Assembly (NCBI GenBank): GCA_963691815.1
Contig: OY829662.1
Coordinates: 16,682,411 to 16,746,410 of the forward strand
From: Echiichthys vipera
Lineage: Eukaryota > Chordata > Actinopteri > Perciformes > Trachinidae
Direction: 5' to 3'
DNA length: 64,000 bases
Shown here: positions 11,687 through 24,500 of the stretch, piece by piece
Layout of the letters: each line of letters opens with the position of its first letter
Numbering within the stretch: the stretch's first letter is position 1
Notes under the pieces: model-generated
Database searches by the model: none
The model's input: only the letters and a program-made list of their open reading frames with translations
What the model was told of the DNA's origin: nothing
Translations under genes and position numbers: made by a program

Positions 11687-13652
11687 GTAGCAAATGTGAC
11701 TGCTTGTTTGAGCAGAACATTAATTCCTCAGCATCGATAATAAGCCAGGCACGGGGATGTGTTTGTATTTAATAGCCCCCATTTGTCTGGTTATGGTTTT
11801 CAGCCCAGCACACCTGGTTATGCACAGTGCACGTGCTGCTCACACTTCAGGCTCCTGCAGAGAGAAGAATTGTTGCCAATTTTTGTATTGTTCAATCAGG
11901 AAAATTATTTTATTATCAGTATTGGAAAAGACAGGGAGTGGGTGTGCCCTAAAGGTAATGTGATGGCAACCATTAAAAAAAATCTATTTTCTTTGAAATA
12001 ACAGCTAGTAAACCCACCCGTCAGCTGAAATAATGGATCTTAGATTTATTTTTAATCCCAAAACCATTAGCGTTTAATGTTACACATGCACAGAGCTATA
12101 TATAGCATTTTTGATGGGTCAGAGCCATTACTGGTGGTCACCAAGATTCTGTCCTGCCCTCCTCTGTCAAGACAGATTAGCCGCTGCACGAATGTTTGAA
12201 TTTTGACAGTGAATTTGGCTCTTTTTTCTGCACTGTGGCTACATTAGGGAATCGACACCGGAATGGTTTCTGACACTGTAGTTAGGAAGCTCATGAGCTG
12301 TATGTACAGTCCGTAGAGGTGGAGATATATTGTATACGCACTACTGTGTCTATGCTCAACAAGAAAGCTCTGGGAGAATACATGAGGATATGGACCTGTC
12401 CTTGAACAAGATATTAAAGCCCTAAAATCATTAGGTACGCTATTCTGCAGCTGACCCTGTAATGTGATAGCAGGGGAATGAAATAAGGAAAGAATATGAT
12501 ACAAGGATCCATAAAGCGCTTTTAGCTGACGTGAGCAGTACTGTAAATGATAGAGAGGCTGCTTTACTATTCATACTGTAAATCCCAAGTGAATGTATCA
12601 TTGTGATAATACACTAAAACTAATTTGGATGTAACTGGTGTAGCTGTGTAAAGTAATGATATGCATATAAATCAGAGGATATTACTGCAAATGATATTAA
12701 CACTACACCATATTCATACTGCTGCCCAGTAGATAGCTGCCTTCAGGGCCAGACTGCACTGAAGCTGTGACTCTTGGCTTGGATTACAACAACATCCCCA
12801 CATAACTGTGAATGTGACTCAGTACAGCACAATTATAGACCATCTAAACCACTTTATAGAGTATCAGACCACATTTTAAGCCAAATTACTTCAGATTTTT
12901 TCGTTTTTTGCTTAGGTTTGCATATGTTATGCAGAATAAGTGGTCACTGATGAAGTGTATGACATTCTATTTTAGTGTATTATTGTATTATGCCCCCCCC
13001 CCCCCCACAGTTGTTATATTGTATAGATTCCCTAATTGAAATATAGGTTTACTGTACGAAATATAGCCGGACGCAGACACTTTGAGCTACGCAAGACCAG
13101 TTTCTGCCGTGGGTGCATTCTGGACTGTGCCACCTGAAAATGGCAACCCAATGCCAGTACGAGCTGCAATGCGAACATTCCCACTAGGGACGCTATAACA
13201 TGAGAGAGAAAGCTGACCCCTTCTGTTTGTGTTCACTTCCGCTCAAAATAACCATGACTGACCATTCTGACGAGGCTTCAGCTGAACATGTCCGTCTAAG
13301 ACAATATATTTCTAAAGCTTCGTCACCTTTTCGTTCAGACACACATCCCGTCGTCTATGTTTTTCCGTGAGAGCCGCTTACAGAGTCCGTGGAGTTTCAA
13401 CGTTAGTCGTCTTCTAACCAGGTGTATGTCGATTATGGCACTTAATTGATGCACCCTTTCTCGACACTAGATCTGCTTATATGAATTAACTTGTACTTGG
13501 TTTCTATATATTGCGGCAAAGATATTTTTTGCCCTTAAGCTGAGAATGCGTATTATAACATTGTCATATTAGTGCCCTGTCAAGGTAGCTCTACTATACC
13601 TTTCAATGATGTCATGAAGCTGCGTCTCATAATATATTTTTCCTCCTTGCAG
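11687..13652 (+). other. axin1: Putative intron in axin1 5' UTR
   Basis: This lies between the candidate donor at 11687 and the strong acceptor atatttttcctccttgcag ending at 13652. It contains a poly-C run at about 12992-13007 and a CpG-richer patch at 13060-13440 with no recognised function. No gene was seen. Confidence 0.45.
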
Positions 13653-13728
13653 GAGTTTTTTTGCAGTGGCATAAGTAGAGGTCTGGATCTTATAGTTTTG
13701 CAGTGTGGGCTCTACAGGGACGTGGTTT
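13653..13728 (+). other. axin1: 5' UTR part of axin1 coding exon 1; start choice
   Basis: The acceptor TTGCAG ends at 13652. The axin1 frame is closed upstream by TAG at 13693-13695. The first in-frame ATG is 13729 (tttATGGAT), and a second lies at 13744 (actATGAGC). Neither context is perfect: 13729 has T at -3 but G at +4, whereas 13744 has A at -3. Initiation at 13744 would shorten the protein by five residues without touching any domain. Confidence 0.7.
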
Positions 13729-14624
13729 ATGGATGCTGGGACTATGAGCATAGGCGACAAAAGGGACTACTTAGAAGACCTGGGAGGCAGCTTCACTGAG
13801 GATGCTCCTAGACCTCCAGTCCCAGGGGAAGAAGGTGAGCTGGTGTGCAGTGATGGACCCCCGTACAGCAACCTCGGCTTCTCCTCAAAGACCGAGAGTC
13901 TCAAATGCGAGGCGTCTGTGGCTACACCCAGGCGGCCTGACTTGGACCTGGGATATGAACCGGAGGGAAGTGCTTCTCCTACACCACCCTACTTAAAGTG
14001 GGCAGAATCTCTTCACTCCCTACTGGATGATCAAGATGGCATCCATCTGTTTAGGACATTCCTCAAGCAGGAGGAGTGTGCAGATCTGTTGGACTTCTGG
14101 TTTGCATGCAGTGGCTTCCGCAAACTTGAAGCTAATGAGGGAAATGAGGAGAAGAAGGTCAAACTGGCAAAAGCTATCTATAAGAAATACATCCTGGACA
14201 ATAATGGGATTGTTTCCCGACAGATTAAACCAGCTACCAAGTCCTTCATCAAAGACTGTGTCATGAAGCTTCACATTGATCCTGCAATGTTTGACCAGGC
14301 TCAGACTGAGATACAGACTATGATGGAGGAAAACACCTATCCCTTATTTCTTAAGTCTGACATTTATTTGGAATATACGCGGACAGGAGGAGAGAGTCCT
14401 AAGCTGTACAGCGACCAGAGCTCTGTTTCCGGGAATGGAAAGGCGCTATCGGGTTATTTACCGACTTTAAATGAAGACGAGGAATGGCGATGTGACCAGG
14501 AGCCAGAGGAGCAGCCAGAGTGTGACCCCACACCGAGCAGCCGGCTTACTCAGAAGCTGCTAATGGAGACAGCACCGCAGCGTGTTGCCAACAGCTCGAG
14601 ATTCCAGGACAGTCACGAGTACAG
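13729..14624 (+). CDS. axin1: axin1 coding exon 1: tankyrase-binding motif and RGS domain
   Basis: This exon encodes residues 1-298 and two bases of codon 299. It carries FTEDAPRPPVPGEEGELV, the N-terminal tankyrase-binding segment that controls axin turnover. It also carries the whole RGS domain (SLLDDQDGIHLFRTFL to DIYLEYTR), which in axins binds APC SAMP repeats rather than acting on G-alpha proteins. The donor at 14625 is ACAG|GTAAAT. If the intron were retained, the frame would read R then TAA at once, leaving an N-terminal RGS-only protein. Confidence 0.96.
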
Positions 14625-15502
14625 GTAAATCCTCCCAGCGATCTAGAAAGTTTCACTTCAGCTCTAACTACACAGATTGTCTCTGCAAAGTGCTGAATTA
14701 GAAATAAGCCTGAAACCCCACAATACCATGAGCGCTGCTTGAAGTTTGAGATGAAAACAGAGTCTGAGTAGCACAGGAGACAGCTGAGACAAGATGAGAG
14801 GAAGATGGTGTATTTACACCTATGGTGTTGAGGAAATGTTAGCTGCAGAAGTTAACTTGTTGTGTGTGAGGGTTGAAGTGGTGTTCTTGGGTTTTCATGG
14901 CAGGAACTGAGGGAATCATGTTTTCCCATTGGACAGGGTTGTATAGCCTTAGCCTGGAAACTGTGATCTTTACTTCCTTCTTCCTCTCCTTCAACTGAAT
15001 TTGAAGTCTGCATATTTTTTTTTTCCAAGTTGATATTATGTTTGAGACTAGAGATCCCAAAACTTGTTTTATGATGTTGACTACTACTGATTCGATTTGA
15101 TAGCTGTTCCTCTGATTCTTCATTCACAAACATTATATTAACTCACATTTCAAACATTAATGTAAACTGTGAAACGGTATATGCATATTTTTTAATATCC
15201 ATTTAACATTAATATGCAAATTTGCTGTGAACATCCTATTGCATTACTTGAACTCAAATACTGCTGTGCTCCATACAATCAGAATCAGAATGCCTTTTAT
15301 TGTACCTATACACAGTAAAATGAGATTAAAAGTGCAGACAAGTATGTAGGTATAAAAAATAAGATATAAAATTGAATAAATAGTGCAAAAGACAAATCCA
15401 AGCTGCAAAGTTTTGTGGCGCTATATACATATATATAAAAAGAATAAATAGGATTTCTATCTATAGTATGGGTTATTACACATATTGAACATTTACACAG
15501 TA

Positions 15503-15572
<70 letters not shown>

Positions 15573-18500
15573 TATGGGTTATTGCACATGTTGAAAAAAG
15601 AATGACAGTAGGTGGATAGAGGGAAGTCCTTGAGAACAGGGGTAAGGCTATGAAGTCAGTGCATGTGTGAGTTCAGGTTGGTGATGGCTTTTGGAAAGAA
15701 ACTGTAAATGCGTTATTCATAAATCTTTCTATCACAATCAATTTTTCCATATTTAAAGTAGAAGACTCATCGTAATACCCAGGTTCATTTTTTAGCAAAT
15801 AACTTGACCTATCAATACAACTAGATAGTCTTGAAAGTTTGTGATTTCCAGTGACGATTTTGCAGAAGTGCAAAAATACTGTCCTCTTAGCTTAGAAATG
15901 TTTTTCATTCTCAATGTGAGAGGTCAAAGTGGATTCACCCAGATGTTCTAATCTGTGCTATACCAAATGTGCTCATGGTCAGCTGGTTGATGCTGAGAAA
16001 CATTATCTTTGAGGCTCTTTGTTGCATGTAGACACATAAGTCGAGGGCTGTGCTCAGATTAAAATTCAATGTTCAGTTCTGTTATTCAGTGGCATAAATA
16101 CTGAGGTTACAGCTGCTTAACAGAAAGGCCGGCATCTCTCCTGCTCCTTTCTTTTGCCTCTCATGTGACTGGCTTTTCTGCATTTTGTGGCTATATACCA
16201 TTCTTGCATATCCAGTTAGTCATCTTTTTGACCTTATGTTGTTGATTTGCATAGGTCTATAATTGTAATTGTTTTGACCTGGACATGCCCTTCTTTCTAA
16301 TCTCTACTATGCAGCTTTTTCATGGAAGACATTTTGACATGTCACTGCAGGAAATGCACAGGTGTAAATATTACTCCCTGTCACACTGCCAGAGCGCATT
16401 GGCATTTCATACGGATGGCCGTTGACTATGTTCATCTGCATTCGATCACCTGAAAACATACATTGGTGATTTTGCTGGATAGCTGTTGGACTGTTATGGG
16501 CATCATTTGCTTTGAATCCTTCTGAAGCTGGGCAGACACTGCATTTTGATTGCTCTTTCAGCAAAGCCAGAATCATCAATCTTTATGCTCACACTCTATG
16601 GGTCAATTGACACAGAACCCCCTTTCAGCCTTTCCCAGTCTCTCAACCATGTTTACTCAAACGAGATCAAGACAGCATTATTTTTTGGAATTCTACATGT
16701 AAAATACTACTCTGATAACATTAAAAGAAGCTCAGTATGGTTTTTTAAACGACGGATCTTTTGACAACAGCCATGTGGGAATTAAGACAGCCAACCGTAA
16801 TTTCTGACATGCCATAAATTCATCCGCTCATGGAAATTAATCAGGTGCTGTGACCCCCCTAAAACTGTGCATCAAATGTCCACCAATCTGGCAGAAATAT
16901 GTCCTAGTTCTAAAATAAGTAGGCGGCATCTAATTCGGGGCTAAAATTGGGCTTAATCTGTACAGTATCTGACTAATACACCTCAGCCGCTAGAATTACA
17001 GAGAGAAAAACTGACTCTGATTGACTCGAAAAGGTTCTGAATAATCTGACTGTGGATGCTTGTTTACATATTTGTGATCCTCCGACATAAAAAATTGTAA
17101 TTATGTTAAATAAATGAGAAGTGGCTTAGCATTAATTACGTGCTTATGATTTAAGTGTCTTTGCAAATGAAAGTGTAACAATGAAAGATCAAATAATTGC
17201 TCACTAGCATTAATGCCACTGCTGAATTTGAATTTCTGAAGCTTATTATGTAATCAGGCTACATCTTCAACTGAGGATTAAGGCCACCGGCAGTACAAAA
17301 AAACCCCTCCAATAACAACATGTGAATGCTCGTAAGGAACAACATGTACTGTCATTAACCCAAAAGAGGGATTGAAGATCTTAATGTGTGCGCTGCCGTT
17401 GTTTAGTTTGAAACAATGTTGGTCCTCAACAGAATAATTGAAAATCACGTCACTGTCAGACCCTAGAAAGAAGAAAACATTCCCGTATTTGACCTCTACT
17501 GCTGCCGCACCAGTGTTATGAGCGGGGACAGGAATTCCCATCAGCTGACAGACAGACAATACCTTCTAGATAAGACCCTCTCTGTGACTAAAACAGTGGA
17601 CACAGAGCAGTAGTACTCTAGACTAGTTTGGCCAGTTAGAGCTGAAGAACTGAACTGGAGCTGCAGACTTCTGCGACTTTCCCTTTTCTTTTCTTTCTAT
17701 TGTTTCGCCTTGCCTGTGTCTCATTACTTTCTTCAGTGGCATGCAGATTAACCAAATGCTTCTTTGATTTATTTATTTTTTCTTTTCTTTGGCAAACATG
17801 ACAAAAGGCAATTTTCGTTGGAGATCAGTATTTGCTTGAAATCACTTCAAAATATAGAAGAAAAATACAGTTTTAATCGGAGAGTGAAACATAGATTTAG
17901 GCGTATTTTTGCATCATTATTTCAGCATTTGGCTGGAATTACAGAAAGACATGCTTCATTTTTAAAAAGCCTTTAAGCAGCACGCATTGGGTTTTTATGA
18001 ATCTATATTTTACATCAGTTGTTTCAGAGACGGACAACAAAAAAACATTTAATAATCTTTCAGATCAGCTTTTAGAAATCAAATGACTTGATTTGTCATC
18101 AATGTTTTGGGATATTTTGGAAATGTGAGTCAAGAGACAAACGTGGAATAACAATATGGTTATATAATATGAAAGTTTCATCATGTTCTCTACTCAGTTG
18201 TTTTTTTTAGAGAAAGGGGACCAATACATTTTCTTTTGTACAGGATTTATTTGTCCTTTGCATGTATTTAACAGCTCACATTAAAAAGGAGTGGCATGCA
18301 GACATTTTGATGCATGGAGGGCAACTGAGGACACCATCTTTCAAAAATGCACGTACAAAACTAAAGCTGCAACAATTAGTCGACTTATCAATTAGTGGAT
18401 CAACGGAAAAATAACTCCCAAGTATTTTGATAAGCGATTAGTCGTGGCAGTCATTTTTCATGCAAAAATGACAGAAAATGCTGTATTCAGCCTCTTAAAT

Positions 18501-21500
18501 ATGGAGATACCCTGCTTTCTTTGTTTTATATTATCAAACGGAATGGTTTTGGGTTATGGACAGACAAAACAAGACATTTAAAAGAAACTGGGTTGGGCAT
18601 TTTCACATTTAATAGACCAGACGATTAACTAATTAATCTAGTAAATAATCACCAGATTAAACGATAATGAAGGTAATTATTTCGCGCAGCCCTAATATTA
18701 AACATGTTTGACAAAATACAGCTTTATATTTAATAGTTGGGATTCTTACTTTTGCAAGTTAATTCAATTAAATTCACATAGCTGGAAGCAACAAAATACA
18801 GTATGTGAATATTCAAAACAATAAATATAGAGTTTATATTGATCGTATTTTTTTTTTTTTTTAAATGGGTTGCACTATGTGGACTTCTTACCTGGAGATA
18901 CACTATGTCCAAGCTCTCTTGATGATGGGAAAGCTGATAATTGTATTATGTCTCTTATTTCTGTTTTATTTTGTATCAGTTAGTTGGAATTATTACACAC
19001 TATATAATGTTTTTTGTGTTTTGGTAAACATGATACAGAATCAGTTCAGAAGCTAGTCTAACACTTGATTTTAGCATTTTTCAAGTGACTGTCAAGTGAT
19101 TTTATATGATGACAGGAACTGTATTGCACTGTTGTTAGCATTTATTTTTGGTAATATGAGAAATACATGTTTCCAAAATGGAAACGGCAACTGTGAGTGG
19201 TGTTGCAGAACAGTTTTGCTCAAGGACTCTGCTCATCTATCGTTCTTGAAATGACAGATCGGTTGAATGTTTGCTCCTTTCCCTTGATTCCCTTTCATCA
19301 TTTCTCATCATCAGAAATGCTCCCACATACAATCACAACTTAATACTCATTTTCTGTAGACCTCACTTTTTATTTGTCCCAGCCCTTCACTAACCTGGCA
19401 CTGCAATTATTCGCTGTTGCTGAATGTAGATGCTAATGAAAATCAGCTGGTCACAAAGGTTTCATTTTGAACTCTGGGTGCTTCTGCATTCCAAACAGGG
19501 AGAAAGCTTCAGGGAATTCCAATTTGAATAAAAAGAGATGATGCCTAACATCTTTAATTCATGTGTACAAAGCCCTGCAAGAAGTGTGTTCAGCAAAGTC
19601 AATGACTGAGAATGTAGAAGGTTGAAACAATGAAGCTTTCCCATATATCTGTAGACACTCTGGAAGGGTGTGCCCCAGAATATGAGCTGCAGTTCTATCC
19701 CACCGTTCAATAACCAGGTATTGAATTTGGTGTATTCATAAAGGCTGTTGAAATACTGTGAAATATGGTGTTGGTAGCAAACGCCAGTGCGCTTTCTTAT
19801 GCTGTAGGTTTGTTTGGATTACGCCAAACAGAAGCAAGGGGAGTTGCAGTGACTGACAGAGCCTGAAAGGTTGACAAATGGCAGACAATGGAGTATTAAC
19901 GTCTGAGCAATGAGGTTGTGTGCACATTTTAAATGGTTAGCTGGCGTGGCTACTATAGCACGGCCGATCCTGGAATTTGGAGGCTGATATTGATATTTGT
20001 GAGCAAAAACAAATCTTATATATCAGCTCATTCATATCATGTTTCTTAACTCACCTCAAAGTGTGTTGCATTGAATCCAGAAGGAGCATCAACTCTCTTT
20101 TAGCCTTCTAACCAAACCAGAAAAGCAGAAATGGAAGACATTTGGCTCTTCCTAAATCACAAATAAAGTATAACCCTTTTAGTAAAGTCCCTGTGTTCTT
20201 TAAGTGATAGCCCTTTTCATTAAAAAGCCCCTTTCACACCGCCTTTGCAATGCTGCCTTTGCCGCAGTGAAGGAATGCCACTACTCCAGCATTTTAATAA
20301 TTCACATAAAGCCGCCCCAGCTGTGATTTCACACAGAACGCTAGCATTCGAGAAGGGGGCATAACAGATCCCCCCCATTCCAACTCTGTACCTTTCACAC
20401 TGACGACGAAGTGTAATAAAGGTGCAACAGCCTTGTAACAAAAGGGCAGTGTGAAAAGGGGCTAATGTAAACTGTGAAGCAGAGACATATAGTATAAAAT
20501 AGATAGGATAGAGGTTTAGTTATGCATATCCATGGCACTGTGCACATTAAAATAGTTTTGAACTTCAGGGTTTTGTCTGTGTTAAAGTCTTTAACCCTCA
20601 GTGTGTGTAGTCACACTTCATCAAAGTATATTGTAACAGTTTGGTCTCCTAAAATTGTCTTATTCAGCGTTCTGTTGCACCTAGTAACAAAGCTAACTGT
20701 ACTGTGCTTGCTAGCTGCTAACGCAAAGGTACAGACATTTCCTCTCCAACCAGTTTTCTCAGCATTTCCTTTTTGTCTTCTTTTTTTCAGGCATGCACCT
20801 TGTCGGGAGCCCATCAACCCATACTATGTCAACACTGGCTATGCTATGGCTCCTGCCACCAGCACCAACGATAGTGAGCAACAGAGTATGTCCAGCGACA
20901 CAGACACGATTTCCCTTACCGACAGCAGCGTGTATGTATTTTCTTTGTTGTTGTCTGTTGTTATATCAGATCATAAAGGCAATGCCAGGCTGTATGATTG
21001 GCTTGGACATAGGGTTTCTATCATCAACATGAAAGACAGATGCCTTTACTAAGTATTCCCAGTTGTTATTAAAAAGGAAGGCATGTCATATTTGCATCTC
21101 TCAGAGACAGAAATAAGGGTTTAATTAATTTCAAAATTAGACTTGTTGCCTGTTTTTAACCTGTGTTTGATCTTAAGGATCTGGGGAACAACTAAAGCCC
21201 TATTTGCTCATTAGCCAAACCAATAAGAGCTGTTAGAATTGATCTATAATGCTAATTAGGAATCAAGACATAAAACCATGTCTGATTGAATGTACAGCAA
21301 TGAAAATATTTGCCTTCTGAGATCTTTTGCAATGTAACCAACAAACAGGGTTGTTTGTTAGGTTGTGTTTCTAAAGTCATTCTTTATAGTACCAGTTTTT
21401 AGTTTGGGGGTGAACAAAGCAAAATGTCTCTCTTTTCAGAGGTTACTTTGTTTGGGCACAAGCATTAGATGAAGGCAATGTTTTGCACCATCTGGGATCA

Positions 21501-24500
21501 CATGTGAGCAGGACTATTTCAGTTGAGTGTGCAAACCATGCATGTGCTGGTGAAAGAAGATTTTTAGAAATGGGCTAATGTTTTCTAGTTGCAAATGGCA
21601 CCGGGGTATAATGCCAACTTCAAAGCTCGCACAACTGGACAAAAATGTGTTTGAAGCTGAATGGATTAGGGGCAGTTATCAGCTAATTGGTCCAGAGCTT
21701 CCAGCACAGCAGAGTGTGAAACTCAGCATGACCAATACCACATGGAATTATTGACTGATGGATGTGTTAACATGTAACTGTAATCTGCCAGACCACTTGT
21801 GGTGCAGGTGGGACACGATAAGCCTGGAAGAATGTCTGTCCTGCTGTACTGATTAATCAAGACTTACAAGATGTTCGTTTTAGGCAAAAAATGCAGTGGA
21901 AAAGCTTTCAACTTCAAAGCTGCCTGTGTTGTTTATTCATGAGGATGTTTTATGAAAATGTCTTTGTTGTTAATTCCAGAGATGGGGTTCCACCCTACAG
22001 ATACTGCAAACAGCATCGCCGGAAGATGCACGAAAGTGCCAAAGCAAATGGGCGAGTGTCACTACCTCATATTCCAGTGAGTTATTCATGGCTTCTCTCC
22101 CTTCCCTCTCACTTTCTGCCTCTACACCTCTCTTTAACTGTCTGTCTCTGCCTTATTTTTCTCTCCTGCACCATTGGAGATGTGCATATTTAAGCTCTGC
22201 TTTGTCGCAGGGCCTGTGATGGGGTGTAAGAATAGCTGATGGTGAGAGAGAAGGCTTGTCTAAATGAAGCTTGATGCTTTCCTAAGCTGTGAGCACTGAA
22301 GCCTAGCAGACATGAACCCTCCCCTGTGACAGCCTGATGCCTCCCTCTGCAGCTTAGGCTGTCTCTTGGTAGGAAAACCCCGGCCCTAATTAGGCCTCAG
22401 AGTACAGAGTCAAATTAAAACTTCACACGTAGCATCCTATTAGAATGCATGAATTGACTGTATAGTAGAGCAAAAATCCCCAAAGCACCACTCTCACGTT
22501 TCCTTGCCCCAACAAATTAATCATGACTTCACTTCATTGGCAATAAGAAAATTGACAGGGCTTGTAGGTGTTTTTAAAATGTCACTTTGTTTTCCAACCC
22601 TTTTTTGTACAAAGTGGTTCCACATCAGGAGTTGACAACTTTGAAGTGTCATGATTATAGTGCAATACACGTGCTATTAGATGAGGAAATAAGTGTCACT
22701 CATTTCTCCATTAATTTATTTTTTGTTTATAAAGCAGGTGGTGCTATGTTAATGCTTTGAAAGTATAGGGTTTGGGTACTATTCACATTTGACCAATACC
22801 GGTACCCAGCGGTATTCAGCACCTTCTCTGTAATAACACAAATGTAGTGTCACTCCGTATGTGAGTTTGATGCCCAACCCTAATCATAACTAGATACACA
22901 CAGGTATTTAGTGTATATATATATATATATGAGTGCTATTACAGTCATTCCCCAACTGCAATGACGATGCAGAAGACCTAGAAACACTGGTCTTTGTAGG
23001 GATGGGGGCTTAAAGTGAAAGGCAAGGTAAGGGTAAGGATGTAAAGGGTCAGGGTGGTAAAATTATCCACATTGTGCTGACAGTAATGCAGCAGTGACAA
23101 AAATTCACAGATTGTTTTACAGTTTGACCTTTTTTTCCCCCCCAGCGCACAAACCGGATTCCAAAGGATATACACGTGGAGCCGGAAAGGTTTGCAGCAG
23201 AGTTGATCAGCAGACTGGAGGGTGTACTGAGGGAGAGGGAGGCTCAAGAGAAGCTGGAGGAGCGATTGAAGAGAGTACGATTGGTATGTTTACTTCCATC
23301 TTCTGAATCAGTGTCTACTTTTCAAAGCACAAGCAGATTCACTGTTTTGTTAATTTGGTTTAACACAAGAAGTTTCTGCAGAGGTTCACACTGGAGGTCA
23401 CTGTCTGCAGACCAAATTACCTCCAACAGAATACAATTAGGAACACATGTTCTGACCCTGCGAGTGATTCTGCGCTTCTCTTACTATGTAAAGTTACACA
23501 TCCAAGCAATATGAGGCCATATTGGCTTCTCCTAACACAGAAATAATTAATGTTAATATTATTGGCCAGATGGAGAGAAAAAAAATAATGGACCCCTAAC
23601 AACTTTTTTTTATCACAATTGTTAGATTTGTCAATTATTTTATGATGATTTCATCAATAATAAGTTAGAAAATAGAATGAAATGCCTCTTCTCATGGCTC
23701 TGTTAATTCCTTTTCTTAAATATGACCAACAGTACAAAATCCTAAAAGCTATTCAGTTTACTATCATATATAACAACAACAAACAAAACAGAAATTTTCA
23801 CGTTTGCAGATCTGCAGATAAATGTCCTGCCAACTAACGGATCTTGAGCAATAAACTTGGCTCTCCAGTTTGTGTTCTATTTGGCAACATTTATATTGAA
23901 TATTTAATTCAAATGCTATTAGTTTTCTTCTCTCAGACTCCTGGTTTAACATGTACATGTTCTGGTTTTAAGGATCACACTTTAAATCCTCATTCCACAA
24001 ATCTTGATTTCAAAGGGCTCTTTTTCACCTGAATATACCAGTAGTATCAGTATCAACAATGTGTGCGAGATACCACCAAAGCCCATTCCTGAGCCGGGAA
24101 GCGAGATGTGTTTCTGGCCGTTGGGCTTGGTCAGAAACAAAGGAGACTTAAATCCGTCTGGCCTTAATGAAATTAATGAGGCCAGCCATTTGAATGGGGA
24201 ATAAAAAAACATTATTAATCACTTGGAGATTTCCATCCTTGGCCTGTCAGCGATCTGGCTTTGTCGATGAATAAGATGGAGCACCTGCACACTCGGCCAC
24301 TTGTAAGCCTGGAACAGCGTGCCGCCCGTTTGATGTCACTTGAATGGTGATGAAATGGTTTCTGTTACCACAAAGGAAATCTCCCTCAGTACACAGACCC
24401 AAGTACTTAGTCTCAAGGCAGACAATTTATGTGGTTTGGCCCTGAAAGGAGAGAAGCTGCCATCACACAGCTCAAGGTTTGCTTTATTAAACCTGGACGC

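Noticed and set aside
11140..11690. Several 100-120 codon frames on both strands around the GT microsatellite
   Set aside because: They are long only because the region is GC-rich and contains (GT)n. They fit no family, and the region is better explained as the axin1 promoter and 5' exon.
13705..13728. Start of axin1 at 13705
   Set aside because: The codon there is GTG and not ATG. The first in-frame ATG is 13729.
20522..21052. 176-codon plus-strand open frame
   Set aside because: Only 20791-20931 is axin1 exon 2. The rest reads through introns on both sides past a clear acceptor and donor.
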